NCBI GenBank assembly: GCA_002390225.1
Contig: DGOW01000051.1
Location: forward strand, 1 to 64,000
Origin: Gemmatimonadales bacterium UBA4456
GTDB lineage: Bacteria; Gemmatimonadota; Gemmatimonadetes; Longimicrobiales; Gaopeijiaceae
Length of the DNA stretch: 64,000 nucleotides
Direction of reading: 5' to 3'
Made by a program: the position numbers and the translations under genes. Positions 43,815 through 52,940 of this stretch are shown piece after piece (within the stretch, counting starts at the first letter, position 1; every line of letters starts with the position of its first letter). Below the pieces are notes generated by a model that saw only the letters and a program-made list of their open reading frames with translations, ran no database searches and had not been told where the DNA came from.

Positions 43815-45213
43815 CCAGACGAGGGTCGGCACGTCCGCCCGACCGCCCCATCACTCGACCAACGAAGAATCCGACGAGCTTCGCCTCGCCACCGCGGTAG
43901 CGCTCGACTTCATCCGGGTGGACTGCCAGGACCTCATCCACCCAATCCATCAGAAGCGCGGTGTCGCGAACCTGTTCGAGGGCACGCTCGGAGACGATCG
44001 TGCCGGCAGCCTTCGACTCCTCCAGCATCCACCGCAGAACCTTCTTCGCAACGGAGTCGGAGATTGTGCCTGCGTTCAGGAGTTCAATTAGTTCGACGAT
44101 CTGGTGCGGACGGATCCCGAAGTCATGTGCCGCGCTCCCCTGCTCCTTCATGAGAGCCTGGATCGGCCCCATAACCCAATTCGCGGCAGACTTTGCATCG
44201 TGGCAGCCATTCGTGACCGCCTCGAAGTAGTCAGCCCCGTCCGCAGTCTGTGTGAGCACGTCCGCGTCGTACGCAGACAGTCCGAGTTCTTCGCGAAAGC
44301 GGGTGGCCCGCGCACGCGGGAGTTCCGGCAAGGCATCACGTTCAGACGCGATCGCATCTGCGCTCAGCCGCAGCGGGAGCAGATCCGGCTCGGCGAAGTA
44401 CCGGTAGTCGTGGCGTTCCTCCTTGGCTCGCATGGGGCGCAGGACGCCTCGGTGATCGTCCCACAGCAGCGTCTCCGAGCGGACAGCTGCACCGGCTTCG
44501 ATGACCCGGATCTGCCGCGCGATCTCGAGCTGGAGCGCGCGTTCGATCCCAGCGAATGAATTGACGTTCTTGATCTCGGTCTTCGTGTTGAGCGCCGTAT
44601 CGCCCATCCGCCGGATCGAGATATTCGCATCTGCCCTCAGACTTCCCTCCTCCATGGAGCAGTTGCTCACGCCTGCATACTCCAGAATCCGTTTGAGCGC
44701 CTGAAGAAAGGCACGGACATCGGCGGGCTCATGAAGATCCGGTTCAGTTACGATCTCTACGAGCGGGGTACCGGCCCGGTTCAGATCGACGGCAGTCGCA
44801 CCCGGGATCCGGTCGTGCACCGACTTGCCCGCGTCCTCCTCCATATGAATCCGGTGGATCCGGACGACGGCGGGTCCATCCTCGCTGTCGTATTCGACCC
44901 TCCCGGCAGTCGCCAAAGGCTCTTCGAACTGCGTGATCTGATATCCCTTGGGCAGATCCGGGTAAAAGTAGTTCTTCCGGGCCCAGACGGCTCGATCATG
45001 CACCGTGCACTCGAGCGCGAGGGCGGTCCGTATCGCGAGGCGTACGGCCTCGGCATCGAGGGTCGGTAACGCGCCTGGAAGACCAAGGCACACGGGACAT
45101 ACGTGCGTGTTTGGAGCAGCCCCGAAGACGGCACGATCAGCGCAGAACAGCTTCCGTCCGGTACGGAGTTGCGCGTGCACCTCGATCCCGACGACCGGCT
45201 GCCAGGCGGTCAC
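43780..45213 (-). CDS. gatB: Aspartyl/glutamyl-tRNA(Asn/Gln) amidotransferase subunit B
   Basis: A 477-residue kinase/ammonia-acceptor subunit of GatCAB, which converts misacylated Glu-tRNA(Gln)/Asp-tRNA(Asn). Markers are VVGIEVHAQL, KNYFYPDLPKGYQITQ, VDLNRAGTPLVEIVTEPD and the zinc-binding Cys residues in CPVCLGLPG. The C-terminal Yqey/tail domain is present. The start is GTG 45213, overlapping the gatA stop in a GTGA junction; the longer frame to 45276 lies inside gatA. Confidence 0.97.
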   Translation of the reverse strand: MTAWQPVVGIEVHAQLRTGRKLFCADRAVFGAAPNTHVCPVCLGLPGALPTLDAEAVRLAIRTALALECTVHDRAVWARKNYFYPDLPKGYQITQFEEPLATAGRVEYDSEDGPAVVRIHRIHMEEDAGKSVHDRIPGATAVDLNRAGTPLVEIVTEPDLHEPADVRAFLQALKRILEYAGVSNCSMEEGSLRADANISIRRMGDTALNTKTEIKNVNSFAGIERALQLEIARQIRVIEAGAAVRSETLLWDDHRGVLRPMRAKEERHDYRYFAEPDLLPLRLSADAIASERDALPELPRARATRFREELGLSAYDADVLTQTADGADYFEAVTNGCHDAKSAANWVMGPIQALMKEQGSAAHDFGIRPHQIVELIELLNAGTISDSVAKKVLRWMLEESKAAGTIVSERALEQVRDTALLMDWVDEVLAVHPDEVERYRGGEAKLVGFFVGRVMGRSGGRADPRLVNELLLDRLKV

Positions 45214-46610
45214 GACTCCTTCAACGCCGTCTCGAGCACACACGCCGCCCGGATCATCATCTCCTCTTCCCACCACGGGGCGAGGAACTGCCCACCAACC
45301 GGTAGGCCCTGCACGGACCCGATCGGTACGGACATGCCGGGGATACCCGCTAGACTGGCGGGCGTCGTGAAGATGTCTTCCCGGTACATCTCTAGCGGAT
45401 CGTCGATCTTCTCCCCGATCAGAAAAGCCGGGGAGGGCGTGGTCGGCGTGAAGAGCAGATCGACGCCGAGCCCGAAGACCCGCTCGAAATCTGCGCGGAT
45501 GTCCGCTCGAACCCGTTGCGCTGTGCCGTAGTAGGCGTCGTAGTAGCCAGCGGAGAGTGCGAACGTGCCCAGCATGATGCGCCGCTTCACTTCTGGGCCC
45601 ATCCCCTGCCTGCGCGTCGCCTCGTACATCTCAGCAACGGACCAGGCAGACACCCGTTGGCCAAACCGCACCCCGTCGAAGCGGGCCAGGTTGCTCGACG
45701 CCTCTGCCGGAGCGAGCACGTAGTAGCACGGCACGGCCAGATCGGTGTTCGGGAGAGTGACCTCGCGAACCGTCGCCCCTGCGGCACGAAGGTGGTCGAG
45801 TGCCCGCTCCGTGCGGTGACGGATCCCGGTGTCGAGGGTATCTGGGAAGTACTCCACGGGGACACCGATCGTGATCCCCGACAACCCGGCTGTAGCCGGA
45901 TCAGGAACAACGTCCACGGATGAGAGCGCGCAGCGATTCCCACTGGTCGCATCCCGCGGGTCGTGCCCGGAAATGACGGCCAGCAACGCCGCAGCGTCAT
46001 GGACGGTCCCCCCGAAGGTGCCGATCTGATCGAGTGACGATGCGAATGCAACAAGCCCGTAACGGCTGACGCGACCGTACGTCGGCTTGATCCCTACGAC
46101 ACCGCACAGGGCGGCAGGCTGTCGGACCGACCCACCGGTGTCCGAGCCAAGCGCCATACTCACGTAGCCGGCCGCGACCGCGGCAGCAGAACCACCTGAA
46201 CTCCCACCCGGCACACGAGTCCGATCATGTGGATTCAGGGTGGGACCCCACGCTGAGTGTTCAGTCGACGAACCCATGCCGAATTCGTCCATGTTCGTCT
46301 TGCCGACAACGATACCGCCGGCTTCGCGCAGCAGCCGTACCGCTGTCGCCTCGAACGGAGAGCGGTAACCGTCGAGCATGTTCGACCCGCACGTCGTCGG
46401 AAGATCGAGGGTCACGAGGTTGTCTTTTACAGCAACAGCCACTCCCTCGAGAGCCCGGTTTTCTCCTCCCCCACCACGTCGCCCGGCCTCACCACGGCCT
46501 CCGAACGAAGCTTCCAGGGCATCCCTGTCGGCGAGCGAGACAAAGGCGTTGAGGCTGGAGTCCAACGACTCGTCTCGACGGATCGTCTCGAGCAAGTCCA
46601 ACGCCGTCAT
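45210..46610 (-). CDS. gatA: Glutamyl-tRNA(Gln) amidotransferase subunit A
   Basis: A 466-residue amidase-signature glutaminase. The Ser-cisSer-Lys triad is visible: Lys in VAVKDN (about 62), cis-Ser in GGSSGGSAA and the nucleophilic Ser in [16 protein letters not shown]. It supplies ammonia to GatB through a tunnel. Overlaps gatC and gatB by four bases. The three gat genes are coupled after pcrA. Confidence 0.97.
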   Translation of the reverse strand: MTALDLLETIRRDESLDSSLNAFVSLADRDALEASFGGRGEAGRRGGGGENRALEGVAVAVKDNLVTLDLPTTCGSNMLDGYRSPFEATAVRLLREAGGIVVGKTNMDEFGMGSSTEHSAWGPTLNPHDRTRVPGGSSGGSAAAVAAGYVSMALGSDTGGSVRQPAALCGVVGIKPTYGRVSRYGLVAFASSLDQIGTFGGTVHDAAALLAVISGHDPRDATSGNRCALSSVDVVPDPATAGLSGITIGVPVEYFPDTLDTGIRHRTERALDHLRAAGATVREVTLPNTDLAVPCYYVLAPAEASSNLARFDGVRFGQRVSAWSVAEMYEATRRQGMGPEVKRRIMLGTFALSAGYYDAYYGTAQRVRADIRADFERVFGLGVDLLFTPTTPSPAFLIGEKIDDPLEMYREDIFTTPASLAGIPGMSVPIGSVQGLPVGGQFLAPWWEEEMMIRAACVLETALKES

Positions 46611-46933
46611 CCCTCATCGTCCTCCGCGGTAACACCCGGGAGCGGCGGCACGACGAAGAAGCCCTCCACCCACTCCGGCGCAAACGCACCAGGGCCTTCG
46701 CTCAGGGGATCGGGCGATCCGGTCTCGTCGCGCACGCCCTCGATCGCTTCTGGCTGCTGGTCCGCCTCGCGGGGCCCCGTGCCGCGACTTCTCTCTGAAT
46801 CGGCACTGCGTAGCCGTTCCACGTACGCGAGGATCAGATTCATCTCCCCGGTCAACCGATCGGCTTCCTCATCCTCAAGACTCAATCGCGCGAGGCGAGC
46901 GATCCGGTCGACTTCAGCTCGGTCGACGCTCAT
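46607..46933 (-). CDS. gatC: Aspartyl/glutamyl-tRNA amidotransferase subunit C
   Basis: A 108-residue subunit that stabilises GatA. IARLARLSLEDEEADRLTGEMNLILAYVERL (about 11-41) is the conserved helical part. The remainder is acidic with a terminal segment EWVEGFFVVPPL typical of GatC. Overlaps pcrA and gatA by four bases. Confidence 0.93.
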   Translation of the reverse strand: MSVDRAEVDRIARLARLSLEDEEADRLTGEMNLILAYVERLRSADSERSRGTGPREADQQPEAIEGVRDETGSPDPLSEGPGAFAPEWVEGFFVVPPLPGVTAEDDEG

Positions 46934-49218
46934 GGCCAGTCTTTTTCAAGCGCAGCGTAGCGCAGCAGAAGTTTCTTCCGGCCCACGTCATCGAAGTCGA
47001 CGGTCACCTTGAGGTCTCGACCGAAGCCCGAGATCTCGACAACCGATCCGGAGCCGAAGGTCTGATGGACGACCCGCTCTCCCTTCAAGAAGCGCGGGGT
47101 ATCCTGGTTCATTGCGAGATCAGGATCCGGCTCGTACTCGTCACCACCATTGTCACGACCTCCACCTTCGGACCGCCACGCGCGCCCGCTTCGATGCGGT
47201 GTCGATTGTGCCGTAATGCTCAGCCGCTTCGAGCGCCGCTCCTCGATCAGCTCTTCGGGGATCGCGTCGATGAATGACGAACGGGTATTGTAGTTGAAGT
47301 CTCCCGCGCGCCGGCGCTGCCTTGCCCAGCACAGGGAAAGCTTGTTCTCGGCCCGCGTAATCCCGACGTAGAAGAGGCGCCTCTCCTCCTCGAGAGTTTC
47401 AGGGTCGTCGTATGCGCGGCCCAGCGGGAAGAGCCCCTCTTCCATGCCCGCGATGAAGACGATCGGAAACTCGAGTCCCTTGGCATTGTGCAGCGTCATG
47501 AGGGTTGCGGTGTCCGAACTCGGATCGAGGCGATCCACGTCGGCAACCAGAGCTACCTGTTGCAGAAAGAGATCGAGCTCCGTGAACGTGTCGATATCCT
47601 CCTCGGCGACGCTCTGCACCTGCGTGGAGTCGAAATCCACCGCACCGGCGATGAGCTCGGTGACGTTTCGGGCCCGGTCTTCTCCGTCAGGCCCTTCTTC
47701 GACGAGGTGACGCACGAGATCGAGGTCCTCCACCAGCTCTTCGAGCAGATCTCCGACACGTGCCTGGGTGGCCCGCACGCCGAAGCGCTGGATGAGCTCG
47801 GCAAAGCGTTCGAGCCCACGAGCACCGGCCGCCCGGAGCTTCGGGACTTCACTCGCTCGTAGCGCCGCCTCCAGGAGCGACAGGTCCTGTTCGGCAGCCC
47901 AGCGCACCAGGTGTTCCTGGCTTGTCAGGCCAATACCGCGCCTCGGATAGTTCACCACACGTGCGAACGCGACCGCGTCCCGTGGGTTGGAGATCAGGCG
48001 CAGATACGCGAGCACGTCCTGGATCTCGCGTCGTGCGTAGAAGCGGACACCTCCTACCACCTGATAAGGGATACCCTCCCGCCGGAATGCGTCTTCCAGG
48101 GCGCGCGCCTGCGCGTTCGTACGGTACAAAACCGCTGCCGATGAATAAGACGAACCCGGTGTTTCGCGCACGCGAGTCTCGATCTCGCCGACGATCCAGC
48201 GGGCCTCGTCATTTTCATCGAACGACTCGAGGATCGTGAGCGGCTCACCCCCGACCCGCTCGGTCCGAAGCGTCTTTCCTTTCCGGTTCAGATTCTCTGC
48301 GATCACATGGTTCGCCGCGTCGAGGATCTTCTCGCTCGACCGGTAGTTCTGCTCGAGCCGCACCGTGACGGCCGAGGGGAATGCATCCTCAAAGTCCAGG
48401 ATGTTCCTGATGTCGGCGCCTCTCCAACCGTAGATCGATTGATCGTCGTCCCCAACGACCATCAAATTCGTATGCTGATCAGACAGAAGCTCGACGAATC
48501 GAAACTGAGCGCGGTTCGTGTCCTGGTATTCGTCGACGAGCACGAACCCGAATCGATCCCGATAGCGGTCGAGTAGCTCCGGCACCGCGTCAAATAACTC
48601 GACTGGCTTCACCAGCAGGTCGTCGAAGTCGAAGGCGTTCTGACGTTCGAGCGCCTTCTGATACTCGGGATAGACCTTTGCGACATTGCGCAGGTACAGG
48701 TCAAAGGACCCTTCGTGCTCCTGGGCGAACGCGGTGGCGGTGATCAGCTGGTTCTTCGCACTGCTGATCTCGTTGCGAATTGCCTTCGGGCTCCAGCGCT
48801 TGGGATCGAGACCGATCGAGTCCTGTACGGACTTCACCAAGCGCAGCGACTGGTCCGCATCAAAGATGCTGAAGGTCCGATCCCAGCCGAGACGATCCGC
48901 GTGGCGTCGCAGAATGCGTGCTCCGATCGCGTGGAACGTCCCGACCCACATTCCTGCCGGCGCGGAGCCGAGCAGTCGCGCGATCCGCTCCTTCATCTCG
49001 CCCGCGGCCTTGTTGGTAAAGGTGACCGACAAGATGCGGTCAGCCGGAACGCCGTGGACGTGGATCAGGTGACAGACACGCGCGGTGAGCACTCTGGTCT
49101 TACCGGAGCCTGCACCCGCAAGCACGAGAATCGGACCCTCGAAGTGCTTTGTGGCGCGGAGCTGTTCGGGATTGAGCCCCTGAAGGTGTAGATCGGAGCT
49201 CAGGAAAGAGTCCTGCAT
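46930..49218 (-). CDS. pcrA: UvrD/PcrA-type superfamily 1 DNA helicase
   Basis: A 762-residue 3'-5' helicase for repair and replication restart. The start is ATG 49218 (MQDSFL); the frame remains open to 49515, but that part overlaps the histidine kinase gene. Motifs: Q motif LNPEQLRATKHFEG, Walker A LAGAGSGKTRVL (about 34-45), DEYQDTN, GDDDQSIYGWRGA, QNYRSS and VTLMTLHNAKGLEFPIVFIAG-like TLHNAKGLEFPIVF. The C-terminal Tudor-like segment (about 700-760) ends the protein. Placed before gatCAB, with overlap to gatC. Confidence 0.94.
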   Translation of the reverse strand: MQDSFLSSDLHLQGLNPEQLRATKHFEGPILVLAGAGSGKTRVLTARVCHLIHVHGVPADRILSVTFTNKAAGEMKERIARLLGSAPAGMWVGTFHAIGARILRRHADRLGWDRTFSIFDADQSLRLVKSVQDSIGLDPKRWSPKAIRNEISSAKNQLITATAFAQEHEGSFDLYLRNVAKVYPEYQKALERQNAFDFDDLLVKPVELFDAVPELLDRYRDRFGFVLVDEYQDTNRAQFRFVELLSDQHTNLMVVGDDDQSIYGWRGADIRNILDFEDAFPSAVTVRLEQNYRSSEKILDAANHVIAENLNRKGKTLRTERVGGEPLTILESFDENDEARWIVGEIETRVRETPGSSYSSAAVLYRTNAQARALEDAFRREGIPYQVVGGVRFYARREIQDVLAYLRLISNPRDAVAFARVVNYPRRGIGLTSQEHLVRWAAEQDLSLLEAALRASEVPKLRAAGARGLERFAELIQRFGVRATQARVGDLLEELVEDLDLVRHLVEEGPDGEDRARNVTELIAGAVDFDSTQVQSVAEEDIDTFTELDLFLQQVALVADVDRLDPSSDTATLMTLHNAKGLEFPIVFIAGMEEGLFPLGRAYDDPETLEEERRLFYVGITRAENKLSLCWARQRRRAGDFNYNTRSSFIDAIPEELIEERRSKRLSITAQSTPHRSGRAWRSEGGGRDNGGDEYEPDPDLAMNQDTPRFLKGERVVHQTFGSGSVVEISGFGRDLKVTVDFDDVGRKKLLLRYAALEKDWP

Positions 49219-49237
49219 GCGTGAGGGCCTGTGGGGA

Positions 49238-50422
49238 TCAGTCTTCCGCTGTGGGAAGGCGGATCTGGAATGTCGTACCTTCGACCGTTTCGAGAAGCTC
49301 GATCTTACCCTTGTGCACGCCTTCCACGATCCTACGTGACAACGCGAGGCCCACTCCCCATCCGCCGGACTTCGTCGACACCCCTGGCTCGAAGATCCGG
49401 TCACGGACTTCTGCGGCGACCCCCGGGCCCGAATCCCGAATGCGGACGCTGACCCACTGTCCCCCGATCTCTCGGGCATAAATGGTGATCTTGCCACCTC
49501 GACCAGCGAGGGCATCGAGGGCGTTCTTTACCACATTTTCGAGCGCCCAGACAAGGAGCACCTCGTTGCCTTTCACTGGCGGTAAGCCGTGTGGGATGTC
49601 GACGATCAGATCGACACCTTTCTTCGCCAGCCTGGGGATGCGCGCTGCCAGATACGCTTCGAGGTCCTCGACCACCTGACGTACCGACAGGCTCTCCAGA
49701 TCCGGCTCGGTCCCGATGAGCTCGAAGCGGTGACTGATGCGTTCGAGTCGATCGAGGTCCTCTCCGATCGAGCTGGCGATGTCGAGGTCATCGAGGTCTC
49801 CCGGTCGGTCACGCTCCTCAAGTCGAAGCACTTCAAGCCATCCAGCGAGCGAAGACAGCGGAGTCCCAAGCTGATGGGCCAGCTCCCGGGCCATCGAGGT
49901 CCATGCCCGCTCGCTTTCTGCCCTCCTCTGGTACCGGATCACCAGAAAACCGATGAAGGCGGTCAGCAGCAGTCCGGCGGCCTGAAGGTAAGGAACAGAG
50001 CGCAAACTTCGAGCTTCGGGAGAGTCGCCAAAGTGAATGTGCTGCGCACCGAGCGGGTCTCCCACCGGATCATGCTCTTCGTCGAGTCGCCGAACGTAGG
50101 CCCGGATGCGCTCCTGGCCCTCTACCGTCCCATCGTCCACATCGAACGGCAGATTCACGTGATTGAGTACTGTATCACCCGGGCCCATGACGACGAGCGG
50201 CACCCCCGACTGGGTCACGATCTGCTGAAGCTCGAGCAGGGACTGGGTCACCTCGGCCTGATCCTGTGAGACCAGTCCCTCCTGCACCTCGGTGTAGATA
50301 CGGGACAGGAGCTCCGAATTCTCCTGGACGCGACGAAAAATCTGCTGGGTGTACAGGAGGTACCAACCCAACAGCATCACGAACAGTGTCGCCAGGGCGA
50401 CGGGCCACTTGATACGAATCAT
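49238..50422 (-). CDS. Membrane sensor histidine kinase
   Basis: A 394-residue kinase. Two transmembrane helices (about 7-24 and 146-163) flank a periplasmic region of about 120 residues; there is no HAMP domain. The HisKA helix carries His183 in ARELAHQLGTPLSSL. The ATPase domain has Asn300 in ENVVKNALDAL, DSGPGV and the glycine box GGWGVGLALSRR. No response regulator is adjacent; the nearest receiver-domain gene lies at 52546 and is frameshifted. The signal is unknown. Confidence 0.92.
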   Translation of the reverse strand: MIRIKWPVALATLFVMLLGWYLLYTQQIFRRVQENSELLSRIYTEVQEGLVSQDQAEVTQSLLELQQIVTQSGVPLVVMGPGDTVLNHVNLPFDVDDGTVEGQERIRAYVRRLDEEHDPVGDPLGAQHIHFGDSPEARSLRSVPYLQAAGLLLTAFIGFLVIRYQRRAESERAWTSMARELAHQLGTPLSSLAGWLEVLRLEERDRPGDLDDLDIASSIGEDLDRLERISHRFELIGTEPDLESLSVRQVVEDLEAYLAARIPRLAKKGVDLIVDIPHGLPPVKGNEVLLVWALENVVKNALDALAGRGGKITIYAREIGGQWVSVRIRDSGPGVAAEVRDRIFEPGVSTKSGGWGVGLALSRRIVEGVHKGKIELLETVEGTTFQIRLPTAED

Positions 50423-50479
50423 CGGCGCAAGAGATCGGGACGAATTAACGACCCCAGACGAGACAAGAGCTAGGCTTCT

Positions 50480-51760
50480 CTACGTCGAGGCGGTCAGCCG
50501 CTGCACACCAACGTAGGGGTGGAGGACCTCGGGAAGCGAGACACTGCCGTCCGGCTCCTGGAAGGTCTCGAGCAGAGCAGCGATGACGCGAGGCAGCGCC
50601 AGTCCCGAACCATTGAGCGTGTGAACGAACTCGGGCTTCTCGGACTGGGAACGACGGAACCGGATATTACCACGCCGCGCCTGAAAATCGGTGAACGTCG
50701 TGCAACTCGATACCTCGAGCCATTTCTTTACACCCGGTGCCCACACCTCGAGGTCGTACGTCATCGCCCCGCTCTGCCCCAGATCGCCCGTGGCGAGCAG
50801 AAGTCGCCGGTGGTGAAGGCCGAGGCGTTTCAGCAGCGTCTCAACCTCGCCGGTGAGCTCCTCCAGCGCCTCGAGACCGCGCTCGGGCGTCTCGAATCGA
50901 ACGAGCTCGACCTTGTCAAACTGATGGACGCGCAGAAGACCACGCGTGTCTTTCCCGGCGGCACCCGCTTCCCGCCGGAAGCACGGCGAGTACGCGGTGT
51001 ATCGCCTGGGCAGGTCCTCGACGGTGAGCAGCTCGTCACGATGCAGGTTGGTTACGGGTACTTCCGCGGTCGGCACCAGCCACAAATCATCTCGCTCCGA
51101 CCGGTACGACTCTTCGGCGAACTTAGGAAGCTGGCCGGTGGCAGTCATCGACTCCGGGCTGACCAGATAGGGCACCCGGACCTCGGTATACCCGTGCTCC
51201 TCTGTGTGTACGTCGAGGAAGAAGTTGATCAAGCCTCGCTGCAGTCGTGCGCCGTGCCCAACCAGAACGGGGAAGCCCGATCCCGAGATTTTCGAACCAC
51301 GGGGCAGGTCGAGAATTCCAAGATTTTCACCAATTGACCAGTGCGGCTGTGCCTCGAAGTCGAACGTCACCGGCGCACCCCAGATCGAGAGAACCTCGTT
51401 GGCCTCCTCGCCACCAGCCGGCACACGCCGGTAAGGCTCGTTCGGGATGAGGAGCAGATGGTGACGAATGAACTCGTCGGCCTCTCGGACGACGTCGTCG
51501 AGCTCAGCAATCCTCTCGCCGAGGGCACGCGTCTGCTCGATGATCGCGGACGCATCCTGACCCGCCCGTTTCAATTCACCGACCTGCTTCGACACGATGT
51601 TACGCTGGGCCTTGAGTTCGTTTACCTCGCCGATCGCCTGACGCCTAGCTTCGTCCCGCGAGAGGATGACATCCACGGCCTGAGGGAGCGAGGCGTCTCG
51701 CCGCCCGAGCGCCTCCTTTACGGCCTCGGGCTCAGCACGAAGCCGCCGGATGTCGAGCAT
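50480..51760 (-). CDS. serS: Seryl-tRNA synthetase
   Basis: A 426-residue class II synthetase. The N-terminal tRNA-binding coiled coil (about 25-105) precedes the catalytic core with motif 2 FRREAGAAGKDTRGLLRVHQF and motif 3 NGSGLALPRVIAALLETFQ (about 380-398); the Ser-binding TAEVPVTNLHR is present. Length is typical. It begins a short minus-strand group after a lipoprotein gene (3-base gap) and is 57 bases before the histidine kinase. Confidence 0.97.
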   Translation of the reverse strand: MLDIRRLRAEPEAVKEALGRRDASLPQAVDVILSRDEARRQAIGEVNELKAQRNIVSKQVGELKRAGQDASAIIEQTRALGERIAELDDVVREADEFIRHHLLLIPNEPYRRVPAGGEEANEVLSIWGAPVTFDFEAQPHWSIGENLGILDLPRGSKISGSGFPVLVGHGARLQRGLINFFLDVHTEEHGYTEVRVPYLVSPESMTATGQLPKFAEESYRSERDDLWLVPTAEVPVTNLHRDELLTVEDLPRRYTAYSPCFRREAGAAGKDTRGLLRVHQFDKVELVRFETPERGLEALEELTGEVETLLKRLGLHHRRLLLATGDLGQSGAMTYDLEVWAPGVKKWLEVSSCTTFTDFQARRGNIRFRRSQSEKPEFVHTLNGSGLALPRVIAALLETFQEPDGSVSLPEVLHPYVGVQRLTAST

Positions 51761-51763
51761 GGG

Positions 51764-52354
51764 TCAGTTCGGAGGTACGAGATCCCGGTCGTTACACACG
51801 GGATTCGTGACATGCCGGAAGAGGAAGGTCCCGCCCACAGGATCGATGTCGACCGCCTCCAGCTTCGAGTGATAGCGACAGGAGCGACCGAACGACCCTG
51901 GCGAGCGATTCGTCTTGACCACGTAGACGTTGCCGAATTCCACGATCACCGGCTCGTCAGAGACGTACCGGAGTGAATCGCTCGGAGCCTCAGTGACGTC
52001 TTCGAGACGGGAGTCTTCGAAGGTCGCGATCTCGGCCTCGGTAAAGATGCCCAAGACCGCCGGCGGCAACAGAACGATCTGACCACCGCGTGTGTCAACG
52101 GCTACGTCCCACTGACCGGCGACGCCTGGCACCTCGACCTCCAGCTCGAGCCCCTCAAAGAACGAGTAGGCCGACACGAGACCCAGTTCCGGTCGCGCCA
52201 TCGAATACAGAAGTACCGTGTCAGGATTGTCCGTCCAGTTGAATGCGAACGGGTCATCGTCGCAGGCCGTGGCTGTCACAAGCATGCATAGAGCCCCCGC
52301 GAGCGACAGCGCGATGCGGGATCGCCGATGATTCTGACCTGATATCTGTTTCAA
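51764..52354 (-). CDS. Hypothetical lipoprotein
   Basis: A 196-residue protein with a signal peptide and lipobox (VTATAC, Cys31). The mature part is beta-rich and acidic (LELEVEVPGVAGQWDVAVDTRGGQIVLLPPA), and two Cys near 169 and 187 could form a disulfide. It resembles uncharacterised Gemmatimonadota lipoproteins only in style. It faces the promoter region for the divergent response regulator and precedes serS by three bases. Confidence 0.7.
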   Translation of the reverse strand: MKQISGQNHRRSRIALSLAGALCMLVTATACDDDPFAFNWTDNPDTVLLYSMARPELGLVSAYSFFEGLELEVEVPGVAGQWDVAVDTRGGQIVLLPPAVLGIFTEAEIATFEDSRLEDVTEAPSDSLRYVSDEPVIVEFGNVYVVKTNRSPGSFGRSCRYHSKLEAVDIDPVGGTFLFRHVTNPVCNDRDLVPPN

Positions 52355-52440
52355 AACGGACCTCGAACAGGAACCGAAACGGGTGGCGAAACTTGACGAT
52401 AGGATTCCAAGGGGTCAACCCCGAAAAGCCCCGTATTTGC

Positions 52441-52469
52441 TTGACTTTACCCCATATCAGAGGTAGGTT
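52441..52469 (+). promoter_or_regulatory. Sigma-70-type promoter upstream of response regulator
   Basis: TTGACT (52441-52446), a 17-base spacer, and TAGGTT (52464-52469) lie 77 bases before the GTG start of the receiver gene. It is five of six consensus in the -35; the -10 is weaker. Confidence 0.5.
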
Positions 52470-52545
52470 CCGCCCCAGTTACGGAGGGTTGTCCATCCTG
52501 TTGGGAGCGGGGCCCTCCATCACTCCCGTTCAGTGAGGTGATGCG

Positions 52546-52940
52546 GTGGCCGACGCCCCGCCCGTCGCACGGAGTCGACGCGCTCTCGTTGTCGACGACG
52601 AGCCTCACATCCGACGTGTTCTCGAAGTCGCCCTCGGCGTCAGGGATTTAGAGGTCATGCTGGCCTCAGACGGCATGCGAGGCCTCGATGAGCTCGGCCA
52701 GGAGGCTGTAGACCTGGCAATTCTAGATTTCATGATGCCGGCGTCAGCGCCCTTGAGGTCCTCGCAAAGATCCACGCAAATCCGTACCGCGCAGACACTC
52801 CGGTCATCATCCTCACCGAAAAGGGTCAGGACGCAGACTGGGAGGCGGCGCTGACAGGTGGCGCTTCCGACTTCCTCACCAAGCCCTTCAGCCCGAAGAA
52901 GCTCATTGTCCGAATCGAAGAGATCCTCGGCGACACCTGA
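52546..52940 (+). pseudogene. Response regulator receiver with single-base frameshift
   Basis: A stand-alone CheY-like receiver in two frames. From GTG 52546 the first frame gives LVVDDEPHIRRVLEVAL and the phosphoacceptor segment LAILDFMMP up to about 52740. The next base set then continues in another frame with VSALEVLAKIH, TPVIILTE and DFLTKPFSPKKL to the stop at 52938-52940, which supplies the conserved Thr/Ser and Lys. Inserting one G at CCG^GCG (52740) restores MMPGVSALEV and a 131-residue receiver. Without it the frame ends at 52854 with an Arg/Ser-rich tail. Either a real mutation or a sequencing error. Confidence 0.85.

Noticed and set aside
49219..49515. 99-codon N-terminal extension of the PcrA frame
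   Set aside because: It lies antiparallel in frame-shifted register within the histidine kinase gene and lacks conservation.
52421..52432. GGGGTCAACCCC dyad between the lipoprotein and receiver genes
   Set aside because: Could be an operator but is short and single; nothing ties it to a regulator.
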